From Porticoccaceae bacterium UBA4026 (GTDB lineage: Bacteria; Pseudomonadota; Gammaproteobacteria; Pseudomonadales; Porticoccaceae), in contig DGAQ01000002.1 in assembly GCA_002382445.1 (NCBI GenBank), forward strand, positions 514 to 64,513: DNA of 64,000 nt. Direction: 5' to 3'. Below are positions 40,533 through 49,936 of the stretch, in pieces. The stretch's first letter is position 1. The number at the start of each line of letters is the position of its first letter. The notes beneath the pieces are model-generated. The model did no database searches. It saw only the letters and a program-made list of their open reading frames with translations, and was not told the origin of the DNA. The position numbers and the translations under genes were made by a program.

Positions 40533-41894
40533 TTAGCGATGAGATAAAAATTTAAACCGGCTCGAGGACCAGAGTACAAAGCTTGAAAAAAATTCAGGTA
40601 CCCGAATAAAGATCACTCCGACCACAATGATATTCATAATGGCTACAGTAATGAAAAATTCCATAATACTCCAGCCCAAAAAGCTGAGGAAAAACATTCC
40701 TAGCAGACTCCCCCCGACCATAAATCCGGCATTAACAATAGCATTTACTGACAGAATGCGGGCGCGATGGCTACCTGCAGTTCGCTGCTGGACCATTGAG
40801 TTCAGAGGTACGATGAAGAAACCACCAAACATACCAATCATTATCAAATCGATGAGTATATGGATGCCGCCGCTCAGGCTCAAGAACTGTCCTGGCATTA
40901 CTCCACTGAGCGACATATGTGCTTGCTGATAGGCAATGGAGGTAAAGCTCAGGTCAAAGGCAAAAACACTCAAACCGAGAGCGCCCAATGGGACAATTCC
41001 TGGTTCGATAGCGCCTCTAGACAAGCGGTTACAGAGTAAGGAGCCAATAGCGACGCCAACAATGAATGCGCCGAGTAAAATAGAGATTAGGCGGGGGTGA
41101 CCATTTAATATAGTTACAGTGAAATTGGGCACCTGGGTCAAAAAGCAACCGCCATAGAGCCAAAACCAGGAGATCGCCATAATGCAGTAAAACACCGTAG
41201 GATTCTCTCGTGCCATGCGGAAATTCCCCGCTGTTTCGGTAAATGGATTTAGCCGTAGCTTTTGCCCAGGATTTTCTGAGGGAGCCTCTGGAATCTCCCT
41301 ACTAGTCAACCATCCAACAACTGAGACAAAAATAATGAGGCCACTTAATATAGCAATACCATTCTCGAGCGTTACCATCCATCCGCCAATCAATGTGCCA
41401 AGTAAAATAGATCCAAACGTACCCATGCTGATCTGTGCATTGCCTGCTAATAACTCATCGTTCTTTAAATGTTGAGGGATGAGAGAATATTTTGCAGGGC
41501 CAAAAAATGCTGATTGGGTGCCGAGTAAAAATAAGATGACCAGCATGAAATTAAAATTCTCAGTCATCAGAGCGCAGGCGCCGGCCAACATAATAAAAAT
41601 CTCAGCAAGCTTAACTCTGCGCATCAACATTGCTTTGTCATAGGTGTCGGCCAATTGGCCGGCTGTCGTAGAGAATAGGAAAAAGGGCAGGATAAATAAG
41701 CCAACGGCCAAGTTAGTGGTGAAGTTAGTGCTGCTATTTGACCCCGCTGCCGCGGTACTAACGACAATCACCAAGAGGGCATTTTTGAATAGGTTGTCAT
41801 TGAACGCGCCGAGAAATTGAGTAATAAAAAAAGGTAGGAACCTTCTTTGAGTAAACAGGTGAAACTGACTTTTCAGCTGATTAGGTTGTTCCAT
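40533..41894 (-). CDS. MFS transporter, LplT-like (lysophospholipid transporter group)
   Basis: A 453-residue, 12-helix major-facilitator protein. FFITQFLGAFNDNLFKNALL near the N-terminus and FGPAKYSLIPQHLKNDELLAGNA are hallmarks of the LplT/Aas-associated branch that flips lysophospholipids across the inner membrane. In many genomes this domain is fused to or beside an acyltransferase and acyl-ACP synthetase (Aas); neither is present here. The transported substrate is therefore an inference. Confidence 0.85.
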   Translation of the reverse strand: MEQPNQLKSQFHLFTQRRFLPFFITQFLGAFNDNLFKNALLVIVVSTAAAGSNSSTNFTTNLAVGLFILPFFLFSTTAGQLADTYDKAMLMRRVKLAEIFIMLAGACALMTENFNFMLVILFLLGTQSAFFGPAKYSLIPQHLKNDELLAGNAQISMGTFGSILLGTLIGGWMVTLENGIAILSGLIIFVSVVGWLTSREIPEAPSENPGQKLRLNPFTETAGNFRMARENPTVFYCIMAISWFWLYGGCFLTQVPNFTVTILNGHPRLISILLGAFIVGVAIGSLLCNRLSRGAIEPGIVPLGALGLSVFAFDLSFTSIAYQQAHMSLSGVMPGQFLSLSGGIHILIDLIMIGMFGGFFIVPLNSMVQQRTAGSHRARILSVNAIVNAGFMVGGSLLGMFFLSFLGWSIMEFFITVAIMNIIVVGVIFIRVPEFFSSFVLWSSSRFKFLSHR

Positions 41895-41904
41895 TGAAAC
41901 CTCG

Positions 41905-41946
41905 TTATTTAGCGTAATGACTCGCGCCTAAAAAGTGTAGAGACAC
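41905..41946 (-). other. Stranded C-terminal tail of the cupin gene beyond an amber stop
   Basis: Directly after the TAG stop of the cupin gene, the same frame continues as VSLHFLGASHYAK and then TAA at 41905-41907. This is what I remember as the normal C-terminal end of the family, where a Tyr codon (TAT or TAC) stands in place of TAG. One base change would restore the full-length protein of 112 residues. Confidence 0.75.
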
Positions 41947-42243
41947 CTAAGGCTGATCTCCTACCACCCAACTGTCATGTGGCTCTTTAGGAACGTAAAA
42001 AAAATCACCTTCATGCATCTCTACAACAGGGCCGTCAAAAAAAGCCGCTGTAGCACACCCAGATATTACCATTCCGACATGCTCAACATCACAAAAATCT
42101 TTACCCAAGGGTCGGTCTACATCTAAGGACCACTTCCAGTCCGGCATATAAGTCGCACGGCCTATGGTCACCGTTTCAAATTTGCCTTTGTCAAAGGTAG
42201 TGACTTCATCCGGGTTATCAAACTGTTTAAGAATCATATCCAT
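41947..42243 (-). CDS. Small cupin-domain protein, truncated by an in-frame amber codon
   Basis: A 98-residue single-domain cupin of the cupin-2 type. Family features: FDNPDEVTTFDKGKFETV, the WKWSLDVDRP segment, VEHVGMVISGCATAAF and EMHEGDFFYVPKEPHDSWVV. Function of this small family is unknown; cupins are often metal-binding beta-barrels. The frame stops with TAG after VVGDQP, whereas relatives continue for about 14 more residues, which are still present in frame downstream. It may be a recent pseudogene, a sequencing error, or a readthrough case. The lost strand would be the last one of the barrel. Confidence 0.75.
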   Translation of the reverse strand: MDMILKQFDNPDEVTTFDKGKFETVTIGRATYMPDWKWSLDVDRPLGKDFCDVEHVGMVISGCATAAFFDGPVVEMHEGDFFYVPKEPHDSWVVGDQP

Positions 42244-42275
42244 ACTAATACTCCTAATGTCTCATCAGTCGATTT

Positions 42276-42782
42276 TTATGTGTTTAAGTTAAGGCTGAGA
42301 ATAGAGGTTTTTCGACTACCTGCCTGCCTTCGTTGAGGGTCAGAAAAACAATTTAGCTCGGTGAATCCAGCCTTTCTCATCATACCAGCGGAGGCTAGGT
42401 TCTGTTCATGCCGGGATATGAGTAACTCATTTGCGCCAAGTTCTTTGGCTGTTATTGCGATCTGTTTAAGCAGAGTGCTACCAATACCTTTTCCGTTCCA
42501 CTGAGAATGTACAACCACTTCAGCCACATAAATCACATCATTTCGGCCAATATGGTGATCAAAAAAACCTGGGATATCTCCGAGTTTACAATAAATGGCA
42601 AGGCCAACAATAGCCTCTCCATCCTTGGCTACCAGACAGTAATCAGCCCCTACAGAAAGGCGTTTGAATTGCTGATTTATGCCATCCTCGGGAAGGTAGT
42701 TCCATTGATTGGTGCCGTTTTGCACGAGAAACTTTTGTAGGTAGTCAAGTTCATTCGATAAAGCAAAATGTGTCGTTAACAT
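42276..42782 (-). CDS. GNAT family N-acetyltransferase
   Basis: A 168-residue GNAT-fold acetyltransferase. Motif A with the acetyl-CoA pyrophosphate loop reads SQWNGKGIGSTLLKQI (Q-x2-G-x-G), preceded by the strand VIYVAEVVVH. The C-terminal HEQNLASAGMMRKAGF is the usual motif B region. Acceptor substrate is unknown. It lies between the cupin and modC on the same strand, with 20 bases to modC, but there is no functional reason to link it to molybdate uptake. Confidence 0.85.
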   Translation of the reverse strand: MLTTHFALSNELDYLQKFLVQNGTNQWNYLPEDGINQQFKRLSVGADYCLVAKDGEAIVGLAIYCKLGDIPGFFDHHIGRNDVIYVAEVVVHSQWNGKGIGSTLLKQIAITAKELGANELLISRHEQNLASAGMMRKAGFTELNCFSDPQRRQAGSRKTSILSLNLNT

Positions 42783-42801
42783 GATCGAATGCTCTTTAAT
42801 G

Positions 42802-43869
42802 TTAGGTCAGTAAGGCGGCAGTTTTAACTTGAGCATAAACCTTATCGCCCTCTTTAAGATTTAGATTATAAGCCGATTTACACGTAATTCTGGACAGCAG
42901 AGCAGTTTCATCGGCAATTAATCGCACCGTCATCTGAGATTTACTTTCTTTAACAATCGCATCGATGGTGACAGGAATAATATTGAGAATGCTCGTGTTT
43001 TGTTGCGGCTCAAGAGTAATGCTGACATCACGGGCGAGCACCTGTAAACGGACTTTTGAACCCACGATTAAAGGTTCAGCCACTACTGAAAATTGACCGC
43101 CTAGAAATGCCACAGAGGCTAAGCCAAATTCTTCATCGTAGTGCGACACGGAGGCTTTAATAATACTTTCAGCACGAGATTGATGAGCCATCGGCAGATC
43201 CAGAGAGGTGAATATTTCACTCATCTTGCCGGAGGCTGTTATCTCGCCATTATCAAGCAACAGCATGTGATCGGCTAAGCGAGCAACCTCGTTGCGTGAA
43301 TGGCTCACATACAGAACTGGGATGTCTAGCTGCTGATAAACGGATTCAAGGTAGGGCAATATGTCGGCTTTTTGATCGTCCCCTAAGGCTGCCAAGGGCT
43401 CATCCAGTAACAACATTGACGGGTTTGCGGCTAACGCGCGCGCGATGGCAACGCGCTGTTGTTCACCACCCGATAACTGCCATGGCATACGCTTTAGCAG
43501 GTGCTCTATACCAAGCAAGTCTATGGCTTGTTGCAGGACGGCTGCAGAAGATTCATCTTTTGCACGCGCCACGCCATAGTTGATATTACCTTGCACCGTG
43601 AGATGGCTAAATAGGCTGGGTTCTTGGAAGACATAGCCGATTTTACGTTGGTGTGTTGGCAAAAATACTCCATTCCCTTGCCATAGAGTATCACCTACTT
43701 TGAGGTAGCCATTATCGGCGTGCTCCAACCCTGCGATAGCTCTTAAAAGTGTTGTTTTTCCGCTGCCAGAGGGGCCGAATATGGCGGTTACGCCGGTTTC
43801 AGGAATAACAGTGTCGATGTTGAGAGCAAACTCACCACGTTGAATATTAAACCGCACGGCTATCGTCAT
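42802..43869 (-). CDS. modC: Molybdate ABC transporter ATP-binding protein
   Basis: A 355-residue ModC. The ATPase domain shows Walker [12 protein letters not shown], signature [14 protein letters not shown] and Walker [15 protein letters not shown]-terminal molybdate-binding-type TOBE/Mop domain (about residues 285-350) contains [20 protein letters not shown]. It powers molybdate import with ModA and ModB. Its start overlaps modB by four bases. No modE-type regulator is next to it. Confidence 0.95.
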   Translation of the reverse strand: MTIAVRFNIQRGEFALNIDTVIPETGVTAIFGPSGSGKTTLLRAIAGLEHADNGYLKVGDTLWQGNGVFLPTHQRKIGYVFQEPSLFSHLTVQGNINYGVARAKDESSAAVLQQAIDLLGIEHLLKRMPWQLSGGEQQRVAIARALAANPSMLLLDEPLAALGDDQKADILPYLESVYQQLDIPVLYVSHSRNEVARLADHMLLLDNGEITASGKMSEIFTSLDLPMAHQSRAESIIKASVSHYDEEFGLASVAFLGGQFSVVAEPLIVGSKVRLQVLARDVSITLEPQQNTSILNIIPVTIDAIVKESKSQMTVRLIADETALLSRITCKSAYNLNLKEGDKVYAQVKTAALLT

Positions 43870-44549
43870 GGTTGGCCCACCGTGTAGCGACGGTTAGTAC
43901 CATAAACAATAATCAACAACAGAAATGAGAACAGTAAAAGACTGCCGGCTAACCAATGTGCTTGACCATACTCGAGGGCCTCAACATGATCATAAATAGC
44001 AATTGAAGCGACTTGCGTACTCCCAGGAATATTGCCGCCAATCATCAACACTACCCCGAATTCACCCAGGGTATGAGCGAAGCCCAACACACTCGCAGTA
44101 ATAAATCCCGGCTTAGCCATGGGCACGGCAATGGTAAAGAACCGATCTAGTGGCGATGCGCGAAGTGTTGCGGCTACCTCTAAGGGTCTTTGGCCAAAAG
44201 CAGTAAAGGCATTTTGCAGCGGCTGCACAACAAAAGGCATGGAATAAAACACCGAGCCAATCACAAGTCCGGTAAAGGTAAAGGCCAAGGGCGCACCACC
44301 TAACATATCCACAAGGCCGCCGATCGGACCATTAGGGCCAAGTGAAATTAGCAAATAAAAGCCTAGCACCGTCGGGGGTAAAATAAGTGGAAGGGCAATA
44401 ATGGCCTCGATAATATACTTAAATCGCCATTGACTGCGTGACAGCCACCAGGCCAGAGGTGTACCAATAATTAATAACACGAGCGTACTCACCGACGCCA
44501 ACTTAAGGGTCACGAAAAGCGCGGTTAAATCCTGTCCACTGAGGATCAT
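43866..44549 (-). CDS. modB: Molybdate ABC transporter permease
   Basis: A 227-residue, five- to six-helix permease of the CysTW/ModB type. [21 protein letters not shown] and the coupling motif [20 protein letters not shown] (EAA loop) are diagnostic, as is [18 protein letters not shown]. Start and stop overlap modA and modC by four bases each, giving a tightly coupled modABC operon. Confidence 0.96.
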   Translation of the reverse strand: MILSGQDLTALFVTLKLASVSTLVLLIIGTPLAWWLSRSQWRFKYIIEAIIALPLILPPTVLGFYLLISLGPNGPIGGLVDMLGGAPLAFTFTGLVIGSVFYSMPFVVQPLQNAFTAFGQRPLEVAATLRASPLDRFFTIAVPMAKPGFITASVLGFAHTLGEFGVVLMIGGNIPGSTQVASIAIYDHVEALEYGQAHWLAGSLLLFSFLLLIIVYGTNRRYTVGQP

Positions 44550-45262
44550 GGTAAGTCATATCCGTAATTTTGAATAATCTGTCGAGCTAGGGAGCCTTTT
44601 AAAAATTCCAAAAAGTCCTTCGAAGCTTGTTTGTCGTTTAATAATACTGCTTGCTGATCAATCGGGCTATAAAGAGATTGGGGCGGCAGCCAAAATGATC
44701 CTTGCACAGATCGCTTAGGGTTGACCACTTGCGAATAGGCGACAAAACCCAACTCAGCATTACCGCTGTGCACGAATTGAAACGTTTGGGCGATGTTCTC
44801 CCCACGCACTAGTTTAGTTTGTAGCGTTGGCCATATATCCAGCTTCACCATAACTTGCTGTGCCCCCAAGCCATAAGGGGATAATTTAGGGTTAGCCAGA
44901 GCCAAGTGCCGAATGTCTTGGCTATTCAATAGAGTCTTTTTGACATCATTGACATCAGGCTTTGAAGTCCACAGGACCAGCTTTCCTCTTGCATAGGTAG
45001 TGCGACTGCCTATAAGAGCGATACCTTGCTCTTCTAAAAGCGCGGGTCGTGCTGCGTCTGCAGCGAGGAATACATCGAAAGGCGCACCATTTTTGATTTG
45101 CGCATAGTGCTTACCCGTAGAGCCAAACGAAAGTACGAAATGATGAGCCGTTGTCTTTTCAAACTCCACCGTGAGGGCTTTCATTGCAGTGGCAAAATTG
45201 CTGGCCACGGCCACTCTAATTTCATCAGAAAGTGCGGTTGTGCCCGCGCTCCAGAGAGTCAA
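44546..45262 (-). CDS. modA: Molybdate ABC transporter substrate-binding protein
   Basis: ModA, the periplasmic molybdate-binding protein. The mature part begins [18 protein letters not shown] and carries [20 protein letters not shown] and ALLEEQGIA, as in E. coli ModA. The first standard start is the TTG at 45262, but it gives only twelve residues before the mature start and no positive n-region, too short for a Sec signal peptide. The same frame continues upstream to an ATC at 45295 and there reads [18 protein letters not shown], a good signal peptide. So the annotated start is probably wrong, or the true start codon has been lost. Confidence 0.9.
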   Translation of the reverse strand: MTLWSAGTTALSDEIRVAVASNFATAMKALTVEFEKTTAHHFVLSFGSTGKHYAQIKNGAPFDVFLAADAARPALLEEQGIALIGSRTTYARGKLVLWTSKPDVNDVKKTLLNSQDIRHLALANPKLSPYGLGAQQVMVKLDIWPTLQTKLVRGENIAQTFQFVHSGNAELGFVAYSQVVNPKRSVQGSFWLPPQSLYSPIDQQAVLLNDKQASKDFLEFLKGSLARQIIQNYGYDLP

Positions 45263-45295
45263 TATAAGCGATAAATTAATGGCTAGTTGTTTGAT
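45263..45295 (-). other. Probable uncounted start of the modA signal peptide
   Basis: Eleven codons in frame with and directly upstream of modA read I-K-Q-L-A-I-N-L-S-L-I. They supply the basic n-region and half of the hydrophobic core that the TTG-initiated protein lacks. The first codon is ATC (45293-45295) with CGGATG about ten bases upstream. The frame stays open only a little further, with a TAG upstream, and contains no ATG, GTG or TTG. Confidence 0.6.
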
Positions 45296-45391
45296 GGCAA
45301 CGGCATCCGAATAATGAGTGTGTATCTCTCTATGCTACTGCTTGGAATCTGGGGCCGCAAGCGATGTGTTTCGACCGCGGCGAGATAAGGT

Positions 45392-45781
45392 TTAACCAAA
45401 CAGCCAACTATGCATTAAGCGCCCAGGCGTCAGTGTGAAACTACCTGCCACTAGAAGAGCGCCGACATATAAACCAATCATTTTGCGCCTATGTACCCCG
45501 ACATTGCCGGTGCGTATAGCCCTATACGCTGTGGGTACTGTATATAAAACAAACAGGCTTAGCAGATGGATGTAACCAAAATGATTTAGAAATAGAGGGC
45601 CGATAATGGCTTCCATAAAAAGTGTAACGATGGCGGTAAATAGCATTAGCACCATATAGATTTTACCCAGCAGCCGGTGGGCGGGTGTTCCTTTACGATT
45701 CAGTAGCAGGTAAGTACCGATGACGAAGGCTGGTGCTAAAGTGCCGAGATGAAGATAGGTTAATTGCATATAGGTCATCAC
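45392..45781 (-). CDS. DUF2306-type small membrane protein
   Basis: A 129-residue, four-helix membrane protein that resembles the DUF2306 family: a His in the first helix region, KGTPAHRLLGKIYMVLMLF, a central HFGYIHLLSLFVLYTV, and NVGVHRRKMIGLYVGALLVAG. The conserved His residues in the helices suggest heme or metal binding, but that is only inference. It lies 21 bases downstream of the VF530 gene. The first ATG of MMTYMQL is used. Confidence 0.75.
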   Translation of the reverse strand: MMTYMQLTYLHLGTLAPAFVIGTYLLLNRKGTPAHRLLGKIYMVLMLFTAIVTLFMEAIIGPLFLNHFGYIHLLSLFVLYTVPTAYRAIRTGNVGVHRRKMIGLYVGALLVAGSFTLTPGRLMHSWLFG

Positions 45782-45802
45782 AAACCCTTTTAAGTCAGTC
45801 TA

Positions 45803-46072
45803 CTATTGGGCTGCTTTGTTGCCACCGGATGCTCGGTTTCCCCAGGGAGAGGGTGGCTCAAACGTTGATATATACAGCCCCTCTACTTTTTCTCTCGCCC
45901 AGGGCGTTCTGCGCAAGAATTTTAAGGACGACTTAACTGAGGGGTTGCTCTTAAAGCAGTTAATACTGATGCGCTGCGCAAGGCCATCCCAACCATAATG
46001 GTCAACGAGGTTAGTTACCACCATTTCTAAGGTGATGCCGTGCAATGGGTTGTTGGGCTGTTTTTCAGTCAT
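45803..46072 (-). CDS. VF530 family small DNA-binding protein (DUF2132)
   Basis: An 89-residue protein matching the VF530/DUF2132 family: [40 protein letters not shown] and [20 protein letters not shown]. Relatives are small helical proteins; DNA binding was proposed from the Vibrio structure. The last residues after EGLYIS are low-complexity. It overlaps the upstream hydrolase gene by 8 bases, so the two are coupled. Confidence 0.88.
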   Translation of the reverse strand: MTEKQPNNPLHGITLEMVVTNLVDHYGWDGLAQRISINCFKSNPSVKSSLKFLRRTPWAREKVEGLYISTFEPPSPWGNRASGGNKAAQ

Positions 46073-46991
46073 TCGGCACTATAGCATCACTCGTCGAAAG
46101 TGACTTTAAATAGGTTTCATAATGTTTTAACAGCGAAGAGGGCGCCTCTACTTGGGGATAGTGGCCAATCAATGGTAGTTCAGCCAGATAATCTAATCGG
46201 CAATTCAGTTCTTTATAGCGTGCCACCATATGGTCACCCGATACTGGGTCTACAGAGCCATTAATTAAGCCCAGTGGAATAGTGGATTTTTGTAGTGCTG
46301 ATACCCAGCGCTCTCGATGTTCAATCCGATCACGCATGTAGGTAATCAGATTGTGGAAAATGTGCTTTCCGTCGCTGAAATTAATTAGCCACCAAAAATT
46401 TTCTAGGTCTTGTTCTGAAGGCTTACTTTGTGGGCCAAAAACCGAACTAAAATTTTTGCTGAATTTTGAGTAACCGGTTAATCGATTTAAAAATTTACCT
46501 AATGGGCTCAATAGTAATTTTTGCGTTAGCAGCGCTCGGTGCGTTTCGGGGAATAACCCGCCATTAAGGAGGCAGCAGGAAAGCCATGTTCCTGCTCCAG
46601 CGCCGGTCAACTGACGCGCCAACAGTTCTTGCGCTACCGTATCGCCATAGTCGTGCGCCAACACATGAAAGTTATCAAGACCTTTTGTTTTAACTAAGGC
46701 TTCAACAATGTCAGCTTGACCATGAATACTATAGCGATGGCTGTTGGGCTTGTCCGAGAAGCCAAAGCCCAGCATGTCTAAAGCGATTAATCGATAGTTC
46801 TGTGAGAGCGCATGCCAAATGGGAGCCCAATCCCAACTTGACGTAGGGAATCCGTGTAGCAATACAATAGTCGGTAAATGGGTAGCACCTTCATCGACAA
46901 CAAAGATCGAGTGGCCAAGTAAAATTTCTAGCTCACCCCGCGACTGCCATTGTTTTGGAGAGATGTAGTCAGGGTTGTCATTTGAGTGCAT
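46065..46991 (-). CDS. Alpha/beta hydrolase (epoxide hydrolase/haloalkane dehalogenase-like)
   Basis: An alpha/beta hydrolase of about 308 residues. The oxyanion segment is [17 protein letters not shown], followed by [15 protein letters not shown]. The nucleophile elbow is [16 protein letters not shown], with Asp rather than Ser, as in epoxide hydrolases and haloalkane dehalogenases. A candidate His is in [12 protein letters not shown]. Substrate is unknown. I start at the ATG at 46991, preceded by GGAA; an in-frame TTG at 47003 would add four residues. It is divergent from the amidohydrolase. Confidence 0.85.
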   Translation of the reverse strand: MHSNDNPDYISPKQWQSRGELEILLGHSIFVVDEGATHLPTIVLLHGFPTSSWDWAPIWHALSQNYRLIALDMLGFGFSDKPNSHRYSIHGQADIVEALVKTKGLDNFHVLAHDYGDTVAQELLARQLTGAGAGTWLSCCLLNGGLFPETHRALLTQKLLLSPLGKFLNRLTGYSKFSKNFSSVFGPQSKPSEQDLENFWWLINFSDGKHIFHNLITYMRDRIEHRERWVSALQKSTIPLGLINGSVDPVSGDHMVARYKELNCRLDYLAELPLIGHYPQVEAPSSLLKHYETYLKSLSTSDAIVPND

Positions 46992-47113
46992 TAGGCGTTC
47001 CAAGCGTTAGTTATCAGTACTCTAAAGTCACTATACTAAGGGCTAGAAGCTTGACCTTAATTTCTCCTAAGTGCAATACTGAGCGGATTCAAACCTTAAG
47101 AGAATCATGCCGA

Positions 47114-48997
47114 ATGCCTACGGAAATTCAGAATATTGATACCCTCATTAAAAATGCAAAAGTATTTAATAATGGTGAGACACCTGTTGTTGAGGATGTC
47201 GCGGTCAGTGACGGGCGTATCGTCGCACGCGGCACAGACTTGAATGAAGAGAATGCCCGCAGAGTTATCGATGCAAAAGGTATGTGGTTGATGCCGGGCT
47301 TATTCGACATACATACTCACTACGATTTAGAGTTAGAAGTTGCACCAGGATTACCTGAATCAACGCGCCACGGTACCACATCAGTGGTGATCGCCAATTG
47401 CAGTTTGGGGCTAGCGTTTGGTGCTCAGCGCGACGGCACTAATGACCCTATAGTGAGTTGTTATGCGAGAGTTGAAAATATCCCCAAGTCGGTACTCAAA
47501 AATTGTGCCGACAATATCACTTGGGATAATCCAAAAGCTTATTTGGAACATTTGGATGAATTGAATCTGGGGCCTAATGTGGCGGTTCTTTTCCCTCATT
47601 CAATGTTGCGTATCGACGCGATGGGGTTTGATAACAGCGTGACTCGAGATCCCACCAGTCATGAAATTAACAGTATGAAAGAGACACTTTCAGCCGCCCT
47701 TAAGTGTGGCTATGCTGGGTTCTCAACCGATGCACTGCCTTTCCATTATTTGGCGGCTCAACCTCACTGTGAGAAGACTATTCCGACTCAGTTCGCAAAG
47801 TATGGCGAACTTAAACAGCTTGCTCAGGTAGTCAGAGAGCAGGGGTCTACTTGGCAGGCGACCCCACCAAAAGACAGTGTTATAGGCACTTTAAGGACTT
47901 TTTTACTGACCAGTGGCAGGCTTCATGGGAAACCGCTGCGAACCACTGTTGTGGCAGCCTTAGATATTGCCAATAACTGGAAGCTGTCTAAGATGGTAAA
48001 GACATTATCAAATTTACTTAACTCTTCCTTGGTGCAGGGCGATTTTCATATGCAAGCGTTGGGTGCACCTTTTAAGGTTTGGTCTGATGGGGCGATTACC
48101 CCGATTGCGGAAGAAATTCCAGAACTGCGTCGGCTGAATGAGACGGATATTGAGGATCGTGAAGGGCGGCGTAAAATCATGCACGAGACTGACTATATTA
48201 GGTCATTCAAAGACATGTGGATGAGGGGTAAGCAAGGCTGGAATCTTGATCGACTAAAACGCAAACTAAATATCGAGGATTTTGCTTTCAATCGAACACT
48301 AGCTGATATGACAGTGGATAGATGCCCGCAAAAAAATTGGGAGGGAATGGATTTTCAGGCGGTTTTAGATCGTGTTGTGGCTATTAAGCAAGATCAGTGC
48401 AAAGAGCCGGTCAGTAAAGCAGAGCAGAAATTAGTGAAATCAGATTTTTTCTGGATTGCCGATGAAGGCGACTTCATGCTGCAAATGCTGAGAACCTTTG
48501 ATACAGATTTAACCTGGAGTACGGTGACGGCAAATCGTGATTTAAAGGTAGTTCGAGAGTTGTTGATGAACCCTAAGTTGCTGCCCGGGTTTAACGACAG
48601 CGGTGCTCACTTAACCAATATGGCGTTTTATGATGTCAACCTGAGAAGCTTGAAGCTAGCGGCTGAGGGTGGCGATGGCGATGTTAGTTACATGGTTAAG
48701 CGGCTGACTAAAGATGCGGCAGATGTATTTGGTGTTGCTGGCGGGACTATCTATGAAGGCGATGTTGCTGACCTTATATTGATCGATCCAGAGCAGCTGG
48801 CAAGCTATGACGGCGAGAATAATGTACAGCGAATTCACCGTGAAGAATTTCAGCATGAGCAGTTAGTTAATCGATCAGATGGCGTGGTGCCATTGGTGAT
48901 GATTGGCGGTCATACGGCGTGGGAGGACAATGATTTTGCACCTGACTTGGGGCAAAAGCCAATGGGCCGACTGCTGCGGTCGGTTCATGCTACCTAG
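47114..48997 (+). CDS. Amidohydrolase, N-acyl-D-amino-acid deacylase-like
   Basis: A 627-residue metal-dependent amidohydrolase of the D-aminoacylase branch. The first metal-binding motif is DIHTHYDLELEVAPG. NCSLGLAFGAQRDG is characteristic of the group, and the late GFNDSGAHLTNMAFYD carries the catalytic Asp. The protein is longer than typical D-aminoacylases (about 480-500) because of insertions in the barrel. I chose the ATG at 47114; an open frame extends to 46955 but overlaps the divergent hydrolase. No signal peptide is seen. Natural substrate unknown; acylated D-amino acids or related amides are likely. Confidence 0.85.
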   Translation: MPTEIQNIDTLIKNAKVFNNGETPVVEDVAVSDGRIVARGTDLNEENARRVIDAKGMWLMPGLFDIHTHYDLELEVAPGLPESTRHGTTSVVIANCSLGLAFGAQRDGTNDPIVSCYARVENIPKSVLKNCADNITWDNPKAYLEHLDELNLGPNVAVLFPHSMLRIDAMGFDNSVTRDPTSHEINSMKETLSAALKCGYAGFSTDALPFHYLAAQPHCEKTIPTQFAKYGELKQLAQVVREQGSTWQATPPKDSVIGTLRTFLLTSGRLHGKPLRTTVVAALDIANNWKLSKMVKTLSNLLNSSLVQGDFHMQALGAPFKVWSDGAITPIAEEIPELRRLNETDIEDREGRRKIMHETDYIRSFKDMWMRGKQGWNLDRLKRKLNIEDFAFNRTLADMTVDRCPQKNWEGMDFQAVLDRVVAIKQDQCKEPVSKAEQKLVKSDFFWIADEGDFMLQMLRTFDTDLTWSTVTANRDLKVVRELLMNPKLLPGFNDSGAHLTNMAFYDVNLRSLKLAAEGGDGDVSYMVKRLTKDAADVFGVAGGTIYEGDVADLILIDPEQLASYDGENNVQRIHREEFQHEQLVNRSDGVVPLVMIGGHTAWEDNDFAPDLGQKPMGRLLRSVHAT

Positions 48998-49020
48998 AGC
49001 TTACCCTTGAATTTATGGGG

Positions 49021-49908
49021 TTAATCGACCAATCGTCGGTGCCAGACAATAAATACAAATCCCATAATCAGTTGCCAGCCGCCATATAAAAGTAGTGACA
49101 GTAACACCATGTCTGCAAGCGGGTTTGGCTGTCCAGCCAGGGTTGGGAATAATGAAACCTTTATTAATAACCCCAAATTGACATTTCTAACCACCACCTC
49201 CATTTCAATAGCTGTGCGCTCTGGGCCCCTAAGACTGAAGGTTTTGGTGACGAAAATGCCCGCAATGGTGAGGCTGAGTATAAACATACTCAGTAATACA
49301 AGGTCCGTAGAGGTTGTATAGGAAAAATTAATACGCCCAGCACCGAGAGAGCCAAGAACGATAATAGCTATACCTAAAAGTGAACCCCTTACACAAAAGT
49401 TGGAAAAGGGTTGGGCATATTGCGGATATTTTTTCAAAAAACTCATACCCAATAGCAAGGGTACTAACAGACAAAAACCGATCTCAATCGCCACTTGCCC
49501 GGCGGGCATGGAGAAATCGGCAGGCATAAAGTCAGCCACTAAAAATTCGAGTATTAGTGGTGTAGTGACCAAACAGGCGAACGATGTTAAAGCCGTTATG
49601 CTGATCGACAGGGGTACATTGCCTCGGGCTAAAAAGGTAAAAATATTCGACACTGCGCCACCGGGAATAGCGGCAATAATAGCGATGCCAATGACCATGC
49701 CGGGGGGGAGATTTGTGTAACTAATAAAACCAAAGGCAATAAGCGGTGCTATTATTAGCTGCATCATCAACCCTAGGCTCACCGCTTTGGGTTCTTGCAC
49801 GACTTTTTGAAAATCAGCTACTTGCAGTCCAGCCCCCATACCTAACATTGCCAGCACTAACTGCACAACGGCGACCCAATATTCGTATTGCAGATAAAGC
49901 TCAACCAT
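49021..49908 (-). CDS. Bile acid:sodium symporter (BASS) family transporter
   Basis: A 295-residue, about ten-helix membrane protein of the BASS superfamily. GLMMQLIIAPLIAFG, IAAIPGGAVSNIFTFLARGN (the substrate crossover region) and ALTSFACLVTTPLILEFL are typical. Bacterial members transport organic anions such as bile-acid-like compounds or pantoate-type acids with sodium; the substrate here is not known. It is convergent with the amidohydrolase, separated by 23 bases. Confidence 0.88.
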   Translation of the reverse strand: MVELYLQYEYWVAVVQLVLAMLGMGAGLQVADFQKVVQEPKAVSLGLMMQLIIAPLIAFGFISYTNLPPGMVIGIAIIAAIPGGAVSNIFTFLARGNVPLSISITALTSFACLVTTPLILEFLVADFMPADFSMPAGQVAIEIGFCLLVPLLLGMSFLKKYPQYAQPFSNFCVRGSLLGIAIIVLGSLGAGRINFSYTTSTDLVLLSMFILSLTIAGIFVTKTFSLRGPERTAIEMEVVVRNVNLGLLIKVSLFPTLAGQPNPLADMVLLSLLLYGGWQLIMGFVFIVWHRRLVD

Positions 49909-49936
49909 ATTATTTATCCTTAACAGTTACCGTTGT

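Noticed and set aside
46955..47113. 53-codon N-terminal extension of the amidohydrolase
   Set aside because: It overlaps the divergent hydrolase start and matches no family N-terminus; the ATG at 47114 fits the conserved start.
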